Shown here: positions 9,764 through 20,199 of the stretch, in pieces
How the letters are laid out: every line of letters starts with the position of its first letter
Position numbering within the stretch: the first letter of the stretch is position 1
Source: Leishmania donovani
Taxonomy: Eukaryota > Euglenozoa > Kinetoplastea > Trypanosomatida > Trypanosomatidae
Direction: 5' to 3'
Length of the DNA: 43,848 nucleotides
Assembly: GCF_000227135.1 (NCBI RefSeq)
Contig: NC_018232.1
Span: forward strand, 115,402 to 159,249
Program-made: the position numbers and the translations under genes
The notes under the pieces: model-generated
Database searches by the model: none
What the model saw: only the letters and a program-made list of their open reading frames with translations
What the model was told of the DNA's origin: nothing

Positions 9764-11811
9764 GGGGGTGCGCACGATCATCATCATCTCTGCCCGCACC
9801 CCCTCCCTCTCTCCCTCTCTCTCACAGCCCACCCACTCCGCCTCTCGAACCGTTGCCTTGTCGTTGTTTCTTCCCTATTTCATTGTGCTCTTTTTACGTC
9901 TGTCTGTCTGTGTTGTTGTTGGCCGGCTCGTTGGCTGGCTGGCTGCTGCTTGTGCTTGTAGCGTGATCCTTCTCTTCACTCTTCCCTTCTCTTCTGTGCT
10001 TCGTTTTCAGTTTGCAGCCGACTATTTTCCTTTGTTTTTTTTTTCGAAGTTTGCGTCTGCGCATCAGTGCCCCCCCCCTCCCTCCCTCCCTGTCTCTCTT
10101 TCTTCTTGTGGCGTTCGGTGTTATTATTTTCGTTAAGCTCATAACACAACGCATCACATTACGCGCGCGCGATCTCTCGTTTCACGTTTCGTTATGATTT
10201 CCGTCTTCTCGTTACGTCTCTTCCCTGTCACCGCTTCCACAGTGCAGCCACCGTCACGGTTGCATCACCACCACCACCAGCACCACCGCCGCCGCCCTCT
10301 CCCCTCCTCCCTCCGTATGTTTCGTGCGGGCCATCTTCCTTTTTGTGTCTTCTCTCGGCCGGCGTGGCTCCCTACTCATCTCTTGTCTCCCTCAGCCCCA
10401 CCCCCTTCCCACCGCCTCGATCTCGACATGCATGCATGCACACACGCGCGCCTGCACGCGCACCCCCCCCCTCCCCTCCTGCCCTCCTCCTCCTATTCCC
10501 CCTTTTCCTTCCCTGTCTTCGTCTGTTTCTCGGATCCGCCGTTGCTCGCACGCTGCTTCATACGTGGGAGGGTCGCCTGCCGTTTTTTCGGTTGGTTTCG
10601 TTGTCCGTCTGGTCGCGTGCGCATTGTGGGCCCCCTCTCCCTCACCACCACCACCACCCCTCCTCACGGCCCGGCGTGCGCGCGGGAGAATGCGTGTCGC
10701 CCGGTGCCTGTGCGCCTGTCCGCGGCCGCGTCTTTTCCGGCCGGCGAGTCCGATCCGCATGGCTCCTCGCGCCCGTGTGCTCGTGCGGCTTGCGCGCCGC
10801 TGACAATTTTTTTTTTTTTTTGAGGGGGCGCGAAGTGACGGAGGGGACTCGCTGGGAACGCTGCCGCTTGTCTTGCTGGCCTGTGCGCGCGAGAGGGGAA
10901 GGGAGAGAGGGGGGGAGGAGGAGGAGAGCGCGAGGGGAGAGAAGAAAGAGAACGCAATGATGGGCGTGCGGCTGCCGTGATGCCGCCGCCGCCGCTGATG
11001 ATGATGAGCTCTTCTCGTGGTGATGAGGATGATCATGCGTTTGTGTCTTGTTTTGTTGTTGTTTCCCCTGCGTTGCGCGTAGACGGTGTCTACCACAGAA
11101 GTAAAGGGCAGAAAGAGAAGGGGCGAAAAAGGCTCCTTTTCCTTTGTGAAGCTGTGCGCGACGCGTGAAGGAGGCCGGCGACTCCTGAGAAGAAGCGCTC
11201 TGACCTAGGGGTGTCGGTGTGCGGATGCACGCGCACATGCTTGCGTGCCAAGGAGTGCTCGCGCGGGGTGCGGACTCTTCCAACCGCTCTCTAGGCTGCA
11301 TCACGCAGGTGCTTGGTAGAAGGGAGGGGGTACTGTCGTTGCGCGAGGTGCGTTGTCGACTCCGTCGCCGCGCCTCCTCCGTGCTTCTCTGCCCACTGAC
11401 CCCCTTCCGGTTGAGCGATATACTCATTGTGTATGCGTGGCCGGGGGGCATCAGCCGCCCTGCAGCTCTCTGCGCCCAACTGAAACTCAACACCGTTCCT
11501 GCCTCGACTCTACTTTGCGATGCATTCACCCAGGTCTTTCTCCGCGGCCGACTGCAGTGGTGACCTGCGTGCACACACGTGCGCGCACACCGATGTAAGC
11601 GGCCTCACCCGGGCACGTCCACATACAGGCAATCATAGACGAACACTCACAAGCCGGCACGTACGCTACACCATCGTATAGACGCAGCCGCGCAGGCGAC
11701 TGGCGCGCATCTTTTAGAGCCACCACACCCCCTCTGTTCTTTTCCCATTCCCTACCGCTACCACTACCACCACCTTACCGCGCGTTCGCCGCTGCCCCTG
11801 ACCTTGACGCC
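9764..11811. other. Intergenic region between the kinase and SMC2
   Basis: This is 2 kb of T/C-rich tracts, a T-run at 10807-10820, GA-rich blocks near 10890-10950 and short trinucleotide repeats (GATGAT around 10995). Pyrimidine tracts at about 11732-11757 have no AG before the SMC2 ATG. The SMC2 acceptor probably lies further upstream, for example the AG after ttcacccag at 11531-11532. A weak frame at 11225-11563 is discussed under findings. Confidence 0.6.
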
Positions 11812-14800
11812 ATGCGCGTAAAGAGCATCGTGATTGACGGCTTCAAGTCGTATGCGCACCGCAAGGAGCTGGCGGACCTCAGTCCGCACTTTAACGCCAT
11901 CACCGGGCTCAATGGCAGTGGTAAGTCGAACATCTTCGACGCCATCTGTTTCGTCATGGGTATCACCAACTTGAAGCGCGTGCGCGCCGAGGACCCGCGG
12001 GAGCTGATTTTCCGCGCCGGCACGACCGGCGTGCACGCGGCGCGGGTGACGATCGAATTCGTGAACGATGACCCCGCCTCCGCCCCGCCGGGCTACAGCT
12101 GCGAGGAGTACCCGCTCATCACCATTGGCCGTCAGATCAAGCTCGGTGGGAGGCAGCAGTTCTTCTTCAACAACAACGTGTCGCTGCAGAGCAAGGTGAA
12201 GCGCTTCTTCGAGAGCATCAGCTTGAACGTCGACAACCCCCACTTCATGATCCTGCAGGGGACCGTGCACAAGCTGATCGGCATGCGCTCGCAGGACATC
12301 CTGTCCCTCATCGAGGAGGCGGTCGGCACGAAGGCCTTTGATCATCGCCGCCGCACCGCCGAGACGCTTATTCGCAACAAGGAGCGGAAGATGGAGGAGA
12401 TCGACACGAACATCGAGGCGCAGATCCGACCGCTGCTGGAGACGATGCGGGCCGACCAGGAAGAGTACAACACGTTCATGCAGAAGCGAGAGAAGATGGA
12501 GGAAAAGGCGCGCTTCCGTGTCGCGCTGGACTACTACACGCATCGCACGCAGCACACAGAGGCGGAGGCGGCGATGGAGGCACGCAAGGCCGACGTTCAG
12601 AACGCGAAGACGCAGCTGCAGGCACTGCCGCGCCAGGAAGAGGAGGCAGCGCGTCGACTCCTGCAGCTGCAGGACTCCCTCAGCGCTCCGAGCGATGCAG
12701 CCATCGCGCTGCACGAAGAGGAAGATGAACTGAAGAAGGCGCATAGCCGCCTCGAAGGCCAGCTGTGCAACTGCACCCAGTCGCTGGAGCAACTCGAGAC
12801 ACAGCTCAAGAGTCTGCGGAAGGAGCAGGAGCGGCAGAGCAGCAGGCAGGCGGCCTTCGCGGCACGGCAGCGGCAGCACGAGCAGCTGCTCGCGCAGATT
12901 AGGGCGGGCAAAGAAACGTGCGCAAGGCTGAAGAAGGGCCTCAAGCTCCTCCGATCCGGCGTGCAGGCCGGTGCCTCGGGCGTCTCGCTCGCCGAGGAAC
13001 GGCAGCAGGTGGACCTGCAGCTCATCGAGCAGCAGTCGCGCGTGCGCCGCGCCACAGAGCGGCTTGAGGAGCTGGTGAAGCAGCAGCGGCGAGTCGAGGC
13101 GCACCAGGCCGAGGAGAACGGCCGCGTGCGGCACCTAGAGCACGAGTACGCCAAGGCAGCCGCGTCTCTCGAGAAGGCAAAGGCGGTGTACACCCCTTTG
13201 GCGCTGAAGCAGGAGCGCAAGGAGGCCCTCGAGGCCGAGATCTCGTCGCTGAAGCGTGAGTACCAGGCCGAGTACGAGAACTTCCAGCGGCAGGTGAGCA
13301 CGGCGACCGCGCGCAACTACGACCTCGACTACAACCGCTACGCCTGCCCACCCGACACGGAAGACAAGGTGCTTGGGCGTGTCGGCCAACTCATCACTCC
13401 GACCGATCCGCAGCATGCGCTGGGGCTCATGGTTGGCGCCCAGAACCAGCTGCTACGCGTCGTCGTCACGGACGATCGCGTCGCTGAAGCCATCATCCGC
13501 AGTGGGCTGCGACAGCGCACCGCGTTCTTTGCCCTGGACAAGTTGCAGCGTCAGCCAACACACTTCTTTATCGATGGCGCGAAGCTGCAGACGGCGCGGC
13601 TCATTGCCGAGCAGCAGGGTGGCTGGGTGCACCGCGCACGGGACTTGGTGACGGTGCAGGAGGCCTCATCCCATCAGCAGCAGCAGCAGCTCAACGCTCT
13701 TGCGGACTTCGTGTTTGGCAACTTCCTTGTGTGCTCCAGCTTGCGGCTTGCGCAGGAGCTGGCCTACAACCCGTCCATTAAAGCGAAGGCCGTCACCGTC
13801 GAGGGCGAGGTGGCCGAGCCGAACGGCTTGATGACGGGCGGGTCGACGCGGCAGCTACGCGACGTTTTCGCCGACCTCAAGACGTACACCGCTCAGAAAC
13901 AGCCGCTCAAGGCGCTGCAGCAACGCACGCGCGCGCTGGAAGTCGAGTACGCCGCCCTGCGCGACACGCTCCGGCAGCACCAGCACGACATCCAGGTATA
14001 CAAGGCAGCGGAGGAGGCGGCGGAGCTGTCGAAGCAGCGCTACATCGTCGCCGCTAACAGTGTGCAGAGCGGTGCGGCCGAGCTGACGGAGCAGATGGAG
14101 CGCGAGCGGACCGCGCTCGCCGAGGCGCGCGAGAAGGTGGAGGTCCTGCAGGCAAGGCAGCGCGAGTTGGCCACGCAGGCTCAGACGACAGACCTGAACT
14201 CGGTGCGACAGGAAATGGAAGATCAACTCGCCGCAGCGGAGGCCCACGTGGCGCGGCTGACGGCCGACGAGGAGCGCGGCGCGGCGGAGTTTGAGCGACT
14301 CGAGGCAGACATGGAGCAGCAGGCGGCGGACTTGTCTCGCAAGACACAAGACACGGAGGAGGATATGGTGCAGCAACAGAGTCAGAAGCTGAAGCTGGCG
14401 GCGCAGGTCGAGGAGGTGACGCAGCAGCTGGCGGCGGTGCAGGCGCGCTCTAAGCAGAACGAGGAGCGGCGCCAGCGGCTGGAAAAAGATATCGACGACG
14501 CCCAGGAGGAGCTGACGCGCCTCGCGGAGCGCAAGGTCACGCTGGATAACCTGGTCAAGAATGGCGAAGTGGAGCTGCGAGAGCAGAGCCGGTGCCTCGA
14601 GAGTCTGCGCCGCCACGTTCATGAGGCGGAGCAGCGCTACAGCTGGCTCCTCGAGGCGCGGGCCGCATTCAATCAACCAGGTGGCCCATACGACTTCAGC
14701 GACGCGGCGCGCACGGCGGCCATCCTGCAGGAGCTGCGCGACGTCGAAGCGCGTGCTGCCGTGATGTCGAGCAAACTCTCGCAAAAGTCTGCTATCCTGT

Positions 14801-15444
14801 ACGAGGAGCGGCGCCGCGAGTACGAGGAGCTCGTCAAGCAGCGCACCGCCCTTGGCGAGGACAAGGAGGCGATCCAGCGCTGCATCACCGAGATCGAGTC
14901 GAAGAAGTGGGGCGCGCTGGATCGCATGGTTGGCGTCGTCAGCTCCATCTTCGGTAAGCTCTTTGCCACGTGTCTGCCTGGCGCGACGGCGCAGTTGCTG
15001 GAGGAACGCGACGCGGCGAACCATCTCAGCGGCCTCAGTGTCCGTGTCTCCTTCAACGGGAAGCCGAGGGAATCACTTTCCGAGCTCAGCGGTGGTCAAC
15101 GCTCGCTGCTGGCGTTGTGCCTCATACTGGCCATCCTGCGCGTTCGCCCCGCACCGCTGTACATCCTGGACGAGGTGGACGCTGCCCTCGACCCCAGCCA
15201 CACCCAGAACATTGGCCGCATGCTGCAGCTTTACTTCCCCCATTCACAGTTCCTTCTGGTGTCGCTGAAGGACGGCATGTTCAACAACGCCAACGTGCTC
15301 TACCACATTCGCAATACGCAAGGCTACTCGGAGGTGGCGCGCATCGAACACAAGCCGCCGTCTCAGCCGACGTCCGCCGACAGCGACCCGCAAAACGTGG
15401 CGAGCGGCGCTGAGAAACAAGGCGCTGTGACGTCGTCTGCGTAA
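11812..15444 (+). CDS. SMC2: Structural maintenance of chromosomes protein 2 (condensin subunit)
   Basis: This 1210-residue protein has the complete SMC layout. The N-terminal ATPase half carries Walker A GLNGSGKS at 32-39. A first long coiled coil (about 170-510) follows, then a hinge (about 520-680, including GRVGQLITP and FFALDKL), a second coiled coil and the C-terminal ATPase half with signature LSGGQRS (from about 1092) and Walker B YILDEVD (Asp1120/Glu1121). SMC2-type features are FNAITGLNGSGKSN, NVDNPHFMILQG, GGPYDFSDA and the closing SHTQNIGRML...SQFLLVSLKDGMFNN, which separate it from SMC1, 3 and 4. SMC2 pairs with SMC4 in condensin to compact chromosomes in the nucleus. The length matches the family (about 1,170-1,210). 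The ATG fits the conserved start, VKSIVIDGFKSYA. No key residue is missing. Confidence 0.97.
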   Translation: MRVKSIVIDGFKSYAHRKELADLSPHFNAITGLNGSGKSNIFDAICFVMGITNLKRVRAEDPRELIFRAGTTGVHAARVTIEFVNDDPASAPPGYSCEEYPLITIGRQIKLGGRQQFFFNNNVSLQSKVKRFFESISLNVDNPHFMILQGTVHKLIGMRSQDILSLIEEAVGTKAFDHRRRTAETLIRNKERKMEEIDTNIEAQIRPLLETMRADQEEYNTFMQKREKMEEKARFRVALDYYTHRTQHTEAEAAMEARKADVQNAKTQLQALPRQEEEAARRLLQLQDSLSAPSDAAIALHEEEDELKKAHSRLEGQLCNCTQSLEQLETQLKSLRKEQERQSSRQAAFAARQRQHEQLLAQIRAGKETCARLKKGLKLLRSGVQAGASGVSLAEERQQVDLQLIEQQSRVRRATERLEELVKQQRRVEAHQAEENGRVRHLEHEYAKAAASLEKAKAVYTPLALKQERKEALEAEISSLKREYQAEYENFQRQVSTATARNYDLDYNRYACPPDTEDKVLGRVGQLITPTDPQHALGLMVGAQNQLLRVVVTDDRVAEAIIRSGLRQRTAFFALDKLQRQPTHFFIDGAKLQTARLIAEQQGGWVHRARDLVTVQEASSHQQQQQLNALADFVFGNFLVCSSLRLAQELAYNPSIKAKAVTVEGEVAEPNGLMTGGSTRQLRDVFADLKTYTAQKQPLKALQQRTRALEVEYAALRDTLRQHQHDIQVYKAAEEAAELSKQRYIVAANSVQSGAAELTEQMERERTALAEAREKVEVLQARQRELATQAQTTDLNSVRQEMEDQLAAAEAHVARLTADEERGAAEFERLEADMEQQAADLSRKTQDTEEDMVQQQSQKLKLAAQVEEVTQQLAAVQARSKQNEERRQRLEKDIDDAQEELTRLAERKVTLDNLVKNGEVELREQSRCLESLRRHVHEAEQRYSWLLEARAAFNQPGGPYDFSDAARTAAILQELRDVEARAAVMSSKLSQKSAILYEERRREYEELVKQRTALGEDKEAIQRCITEIESKKWGALDRMVGVVSSIFGKLFATCLPGATAQLLEERDAANHLSGLSVRVSFNGKPRESLSELSGGQRSLLALCLILAILRVRPAPLYILDEVDAALDPSHTQNIGRMLQLYFPHSQFLLVSLKDGMFNNANVLYHIRNTQGYSEVARIEHKPPSQPTSADSDPQNVASGAEKQGAVTSSA

Positions 15445-15615
15445 GCGCAGTAGGCATACACATATACACACGCAGCTGCTGTCGCTGCTGCTGCTTACGC
15501 CAGGGAAATGTGTGTGTATGTATGCGTGTGTGTGTGTGTGTGTTATATCCGCAGAACTATAGATTTGCATCTTTCTCCTTTCCAGCGTGTGTCCGCACTC
15601 TGCCCGACGGCACAT
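15445..15615. other. 3' flank of SMC2 with (TG)n
   Basis: This short 3' UTR-like stretch has CTGCTG repeats and a TG run at about 15524-15543. It leads directly into the dispersed repeat. Confidence 0.6.
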
Positions 15616-16038
15616 GAGTTCAAGCGCCACGCCACTCAATCGTGTCCCCCCTTCCCATCCCTAGTCCGTCACAGGCCGCCAACCCACGGCGCGAGGCAGC
15701 CGTAGAGGCACACGCGGTGCAGCGATGCGCCGGTCTAGCCATCCCCGCGTGGCCCCTGCGCCGAACTCCGCCCGCACCCTTGGTGCATCGCTCGCGGGGC
15801 GGCGCGGGCGTGTTCACTGTCGCAGGTTGCTCGGACGGCGCTACGTCGTAGGTGCTCGGCCCGGCCATCGCCAGCGGCGGTTCGGGGTCGGAACGGGCTG
15901 GGGGGGCTGCTCGGCTTCCCCTCGCACACAGGGGGGTGGGGTCGGTGGGCCCCGTGCTGCGAGGCGTGTGTGTGTGTGTGTATCCCTTCCCTCTTCGTCG
16001 TGGAGGGGGGTCACAGAAAAATCAGGAACAGAGAAAAC
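15616..16038 (-). repeat. Dispersed ~400-bp repeat, copy 1 (inverted relative to copies 2 and 3)
   Basis: Read in reverse complement, this segment matches the copies at 28600-28975 and 33216-33614 almost base for base over the core (from CCACGACGAAGAGGG to CTCTACGGCTGCCTCGC). It includes a CA/TG microsatellite and GC-rich unique sequence. Shared outer edges (TTCCTGATTTTTCTGTGACC on one side, a GAGTGGCG block on the other) link it to copy 3 in particular. It begins about 170 bp after the SMC2 stop. Stop-free frames inside (for example one starting MLGPAIASGGSG) recur in every copy because the DNA is the same; I do not call them genes. The likeliest class is a SIDER-type degenerate non-LTR retroposon remnant, which in Leishmania sits mostly in 3' UTRs. 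That assignment is inference. Confidence 0.85.
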
Positions 16039-16462
16039 GCGAACTGCTTATCGGCGCGTTGCTCTTGTCGTGTGAGCCGAACTCTCGATGCGGAGAAGAT
16101 AACGATGCGACATGGTGCGACGATGCTCGAGCGCCTCTCCCGCCACACGAAGTCGACATGCATGTCGGGTAGAGGGGAAGGGGCGCGCGCGTTGATGTGG
16201 ATGCTTCTCCCTGGCGATCTCCTTCTCGCGCTGCCGCTAGCTTCGCGGCTTACCGTCATGAACGTCTGCCTTCGTCTCTATCCTACGCCACCCTTTCCTC
16301 TCCCCTCTTCCACCGCACTCCCCCCCCCCTTCCACACGCACACGCACCACAGGAACGCCCTATCACCCCCGTTCATCTCAAAGAGGCCCACAATACTGCC
16401 TACTCCGCCGGTCAAGTCTGGCAACGGAGCGAGAGAAACCTAGGAGAGGCCACACCTTGACA
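16039..16462. other. Intergenic region upstream of CDC27
   Basis: It contains the pyrimidine-rich leader region and probable 5' UTR of the following gene. No frame of interest was seen. Confidence 0.6.
16281..16352 (+). promoter_or_regulatory. Candidate spliced-leader acceptor for CDC27
   Basis: A C/T-rich tract with a ten-C run is followed by CACACGCACACGCACCACAG, with AG at 16351-16352. This gives a 5' UTR of about 110 nt before the ATG at 16463. Confidence 0.45.
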
Positions 16463-19225
16463 ATGTCAGCAACGCCGCCGCCGCCCTCGTCCAACGCCTC
16501 CACCGCTTATCCGCACGCGCGCGCTTCTCCTGGAACTTACCGCGGGACAGGCAGCGGCGCGTATTCGCGAGGGTCGTCGTACCAACCATCCGAATCATCG
16601 CCGTCGTCATCGCCGATCTACACATCGAGCCACTCGCGCCGCGGTGGCGGTAGCACGCGTGTTCGCGCGCATACATACGGCTCCGTCTACGCCGATCCAG
16701 CAGCGTCACGTGCGGCGGCCCCCCCAGCGTCGCGTACGTCTGCGCCACGCGCCACCCCCGATGTCGCCACGCCGCCGCTGCCGTCTGCCTCCTCCGCGGC
16801 TTCGCCGCCTCTCTCGTTCATCTCGATCGATGTTCTGAGCAGCCTCAACGCCAGTGTGCAGGAGAGCCTCTCCGGGTACCTGTACACGGACGCCATCGAG
16901 CTTGCGCAGCGTCTCTTCGACCTGGAGGCGTCCTACGCGCACCTGCACCTGCTCGCTCACTGCTACACTGTCAGTGGGGCGGCCGGGACGGCGTACCGGC
17001 TGCTGCAACACTACTACCCTTTCCTGGAGCTGCATGTGACACGACCATGGACGGCTGGTGCTTCTACAAGTGCTGCTGGCGGAGCGGCAGGGGGGGTGGG
17101 CAGCGGCTTCCTTCCCTTCGACGCTCGCCGCACCTGGACAGCCTCTTACGGCGTGCATCCGCCGCAGCATCCGTTTTCGTCGGGCATGTCCTCGACGGCA
17201 GCAGCTGCGACGTTCTCAGCTTCGAGCAACGAGAACAACGTCACCTCGGACGAGTTCGAGCTCGGCTACGAGACGGTTGACCTGCAGTCGCAGTGGGACT
17301 GCCAGTACCTCCTCGGTGTGTGCTGCTACCGCACGCAGCACTACGAGGACGGCGCCAAGGTGCTCTCGCAGCTGCTGTACGTGTGCCATCAAGTCACCAC
17401 AATCTCTAGCGTTCTTCGGCGGAGGCTGCAGCAGCTTCGCCAGCAGCAGCAGCAGCAGGTGGCCGGGCGCAGTGATACGAGCGAGGAAGACGACGCTGGT
17501 GTGGCGGCAGCAGTACGTACCACGGAGAGACAGCTGCGGACCTGTGCCTTCGTGACGGAGGCGCGCACTTCGCAGGTGCTCTACTGGTTGGGTCTGTGCG
17601 AGAAGCATCGCCAGCGGCACCCGATCGCGGCTGAGCACCTGCGCCGCGCCTACGTGGCCCACCCGCTTCGTCTCGATGCGTTCCACGAGTACGTGCACTT
17701 GGCGTGGCCGTCGGAGCAGGTGGTGCAGTCACTACTTGCTGTGAAGGAGTCACTGATCGAGGAAGAAGATAGAGCGGAGGTCGATGTCACGGAGCCACCA
17801 CAGCAGCGCCAACGACCTCCGCAGCGTCGCGGCCGAGACGCCACCGACATCGCTGTCGATGTGGACGCCGATGCAGACGACGAGGAGCAGCGTGCTCCAC
17901 GCAGCGCCGCTGCTGTTGCTGCTCTCGCTAGCGGCGGTGGTGGTAACCATAGCGCTGCCTCTGTTTCACCGCATGCCACGCAGCTGGTGCGAGCAGGTCC
18001 GTCGGCGGTGACGCTGCCAGCCCCTTGTCTCACGGCACAGCAGCGGCGGTGCGCACAGCAGCACCTGCGGCCGTTCCTGCACGCTGCCTTCCTCGGCATT
18101 ACCTACCGCTGCCCAGAGGCAGTGGAAACCCTTCATGCGCTGCTTGCCCAAGAGCAGCAGCAACAGCGAGCGGCAGCGGCAGCGGCAGCGCTGGGGTCGG
18201 CGTCGTCGTCCACGGTGGCGAGCCTGCACGGCTCAGCGCGTGCTGGTATGATGCGTTCGTCCTCCTCCTCTTCTGCGCCGCTGTGGAAGAACCAAGGTGG
18301 CGGCAGCGCAGCAACAGGGGCCGTGGCATCCACCGCATCGCCTTGGCTGCTCCGCCAGCTCGCCCTCGCCCACTTCCACAACGGCGATATTCAGGAGAGT
18401 GCGGACGCCTTCGAGCAGCTGCTGCGTACCGCGCCGTGGGAGCTGATGAGCCCGGCACTCATCTTCTACAGCACGGCTTTGTGGCACCTGAAAAGCGAGA
18501 GTGCGCTTGGCAGCCTTGCGCAACGGCTCACCGACGCCGAGCCGCTCAGTGCCACCACCCTGTGTGTCGTCGCCAACGCATACAGTCTCATCAAGGACCC
18601 TCGCGACGCCTTGGTAATGCTGAAGCGGGCTGTGCAGGTGGCGCCGACGCTGGCGTACGCGCACGCCCTGCACGGGTACGAGCTGCTCGGCCAAGACAGC
18701 AAGGCAGAGGCAGAGGCAGCGTTCAAGGCGGCGCTCGCCGTGGATGCGTCGCTCTACATCGCCTACGCCGGCCTCGGGGAGCGCTTCATGAGGGAGGAGC
18801 AGATCGACAAGGCGCGGGGGTACTACAAGGAGGCAGTGAAGCTGAACCCGACCCCGGCCATCATCAACCGCTTCGCTCTGACGTACCACCGCCAGGGCAA
18901 GTCGCTTGCCGACCTCAAGACGGCGCTGCGGCTTTACACAGAGTCGCTGGAGCGGCACCCGAACAACGTCACAGCGCGACGGCAGCGCGCCGACGTCCTG
19001 CTGCGGCTCGATCAGCCGCTGCAAGCGCTGGAGGAGCTCAAGGCGCTGCTGGTGGAGTGCCCTGGCGAGGCTGTCGTGTACGTGACCTTGGCGGAATGCA
19101 TGGTGTGTCTGCGGCGTCCACACGAGGCCCTGCAGCACTACCAGACAGCCATGCACCTTGACCCCCGGCGGGAGAGCTACGTGCAGGGCTGCATCGACCA
19201 ACTCGTCGCAGCGAACATGCTGTAA
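16463..19225 (+). CDS. CDC27: Anaphase-promoting complex subunit CDC27/APC3
   Basis: This 920-residue TPR protein matches APC3. The N-terminal TPR block (about 126-190: YTDAIELAQRLF, LHLLAHCYTVSGAAGTAYRLL) is that of the APC3 dimerisation arm. QYLLGVCCYRTQHYEDGAKVL follows near 280. A long low-complexity middle holds poly-Q, Ser-rich and Asp/Glu-rich insertions. The C-terminal TPR superhelix (about 625-905) has the diagnostic STALWHLKSESALGSLAQRL, then ANAYSLIKDPRDALVMLKRA and AYAHALHGYELL. APC3 binds activators such as CDC20 and CDH1 and helps select substrates for ubiquitylation in mitosis. The frame extends six bases upstream from a TTG, but the first ATG is 16463, used here. It lies directly after SMC2; both act in mitosis, but such adjacency carries little weight in trypanosomatids. 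Confidence 0.93.
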   Translation: MSATPPPPSSNASTAYPHARASPGTYRGTGSGAYSRGSSYQPSESSPSSSPIYTSSHSRRGGGSTRVRAHTYGSVYADPAASRAAAPPASRTSAPRATPDVATPPLPSASSAASPPLSFISIDVLSSLNASVQESLSGYLYTDAIELAQRLFDLEASYAHLHLLAHCYTVSGAAGTAYRLLQHYYPFLELHVTRPWTAGASTSAAGGAAGGVGSGFLPFDARRTWTASYGVHPPQHPFSSGMSSTAAAATFSASSNENNVTSDEFELGYETVDLQSQWDCQYLLGVCCYRTQHYEDGAKVLSQLLYVCHQVTTISSVLRRRLQQLRQQQQQQVAGRSDTSEEDDAGVAAAVRTTERQLRTCAFVTEARTSQVLYWLGLCEKHRQRHPIAAEHLRRAYVAHPLRLDAFHEYVHLAWPSEQVVQSLLAVKESLIEEEDRAEVDVTEPPQQRQRPPQRRGRDATDIAVDVDADADDEEQRAPRSAAAVAALASGGGGNHSAASVSPHATQLVRAGPSAVTLPAPCLTAQQRRCAQQHLRPFLHAAFLGITYRCPEAVETLHALLAQEQQQQRAAAAAAALGSASSSTVASLHGSARAGMMRSSSSSSAPLWKNQGGGSAATGAVASTASPWLLRQLALAHFHNGDIQESADAFEQLLRTAPWELMSPALIFYSTALWHLKSESALGSLAQRLTDAEPLSATTLCVVANAYSLIKDPRDALVMLKRAVQVAPTLAYAHALHGYELLGQDSKAEAEAAFKAALAVDASLYIAYAGLGERFMREEQIDKARGYYKEAVKLNPTPAIINRFALTYHRQGKSLADLKTALRLYTESLERHPNNVTARRQRADVLLRLDQPLQALEELKALLVECPGEAVVYVTLAECMVCLRRPHEALQHYQTAMHLDPRRESYVQGCIDQLVAANML

Positions 19226-20136
19226 CGCTGCTGGAGTTGTGCCGGGTGTGCGTGGCAGCGCTGTGGACATTGGCAACAGCCTTTCAGGTATTCAGCACAC
19301 AGAGAGGCAGACACGGATGCAGGGGGTGAGGTGGGGGAGGGACGGGCTCGAGTGCATCCGACGCCGGCTCGGTATGGTGTGCGCCATCCTGTGTCGACAG
19401 TGCCTTTGTGCAGCACATAGATAGTGTTTACCTTTCTGTTTTCTCTCCTTGTATGAGATATCGACGTAGCTGCGCACCTCCCTGCCGGACGTTCGTCAGA
19501 GACGCGTGTACTCTGTGAAGTGCCGCGCGCGAGATAGATAAATGGCAGTAATCCTCTTCATCGCGTCCGCGGCCACTGTCGTTGTCGTCCTGCAGTACAT
19601 CCTTGTGTTTGTGCGCCCGTATGCCTTTTGTCTGGACTCCCCAGCCGCACATTGCATTCCATCAGGACGATGCTGTTCCGAGCTGCCCACGATCGCACCG
19701 AAACGCCTGTACCACATAGCCATGCTTGCCACCCTGTCCCACCCCACCCCCTTCCTCCCTTCCTCCCTTCCTCCCCCGCCCCAACACGCACATACGCATG
19801 CACACGCTCTCACCTCTATACGACTTCTACTTTTTCGTTGTCATCTCGCGTCTCCGCTGCGCATCTCCTTGAAGGAACGCCACTTTCCGACACGCTCGGC
19901 CACCTTCACCGGCACACACGCACAACGCGCCAGTAGCACGCAGAAGAAACGAAGGTGAGAAGGAGCCACCATACGCGTGTGCGCACATTGGGAAACTGCC
20001 CGTCCACGGGCTGATCGGCTCAGTTTTTCCCCTGTATGTGTGTGATGTGCAACACACGCATATATACATATATATATATATATACACGCGCGCATGCACG
20101 CACGCGCACTTGAGGCTGCACCCCATCACCCGCCGC
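19226..20136. other. Intergenic region between CDC27 and the dynein light chain
   Basis: This is about 0.9 kb with C/T tracts near 19738-19785 and a TA microsatellite. A frame at 19542-19958 starts with a hydrophobic stretch but turns into low-complexity His/Thr sequence; I reject it as a gene. Confidence 0.6.
20058..20085. repeat. (TA)n microsatellite
   Basis: A short, nearly pure TA run lies about 115 bp before the dynein light chain gene. Confidence 0.85.
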
Positions 20137-20198
20137 TGTCTTTTTTTTTTTGGTCGACTGCGCTGCTTCTTCCTTTTATGTTGCTGTTTGGTGTTTAG
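20137..20198 (+). promoter_or_regulatory. Spliced-leader acceptor directly abutting the ATG
   Basis: A run of eleven T and then a T-rich stretch contain no AG until TTTAG at 20194-20198. The ATG follows after a single base, at 20200. If this AG is used, the 5' UTR is one nucleotide plus the spliced leader. It strongly supports 20200 as the start. Confidence 0.6.
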
Positions 20199-20199
20199 A

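Noticed and set aside
10194..10823. 209-codon frame between the kinase and SMC2
   Set aside because: Begins in HHHHH/RRR trinucleotide repeats and continues in C/T-tract sequence; not coding-like.
11764..13134. 456-codon minus-strand frame opposite SMC2
   Set aside because: Shadow frame (Leu/Arg-rich) opposite clear SMC2 coding sequence.
18025..19161. 378-codon + frame inside CDC27
   Set aside because: Out-of-frame Arg/Ala-rich shadow; the overlapping frame encodes conserved TPRs.
19542..19958. 138-codon frame with a hydrophobic start after CDC27
   Set aside because: After about 30 residues it becomes His/Thr/Pro low complexity; no nearby strong acceptor.
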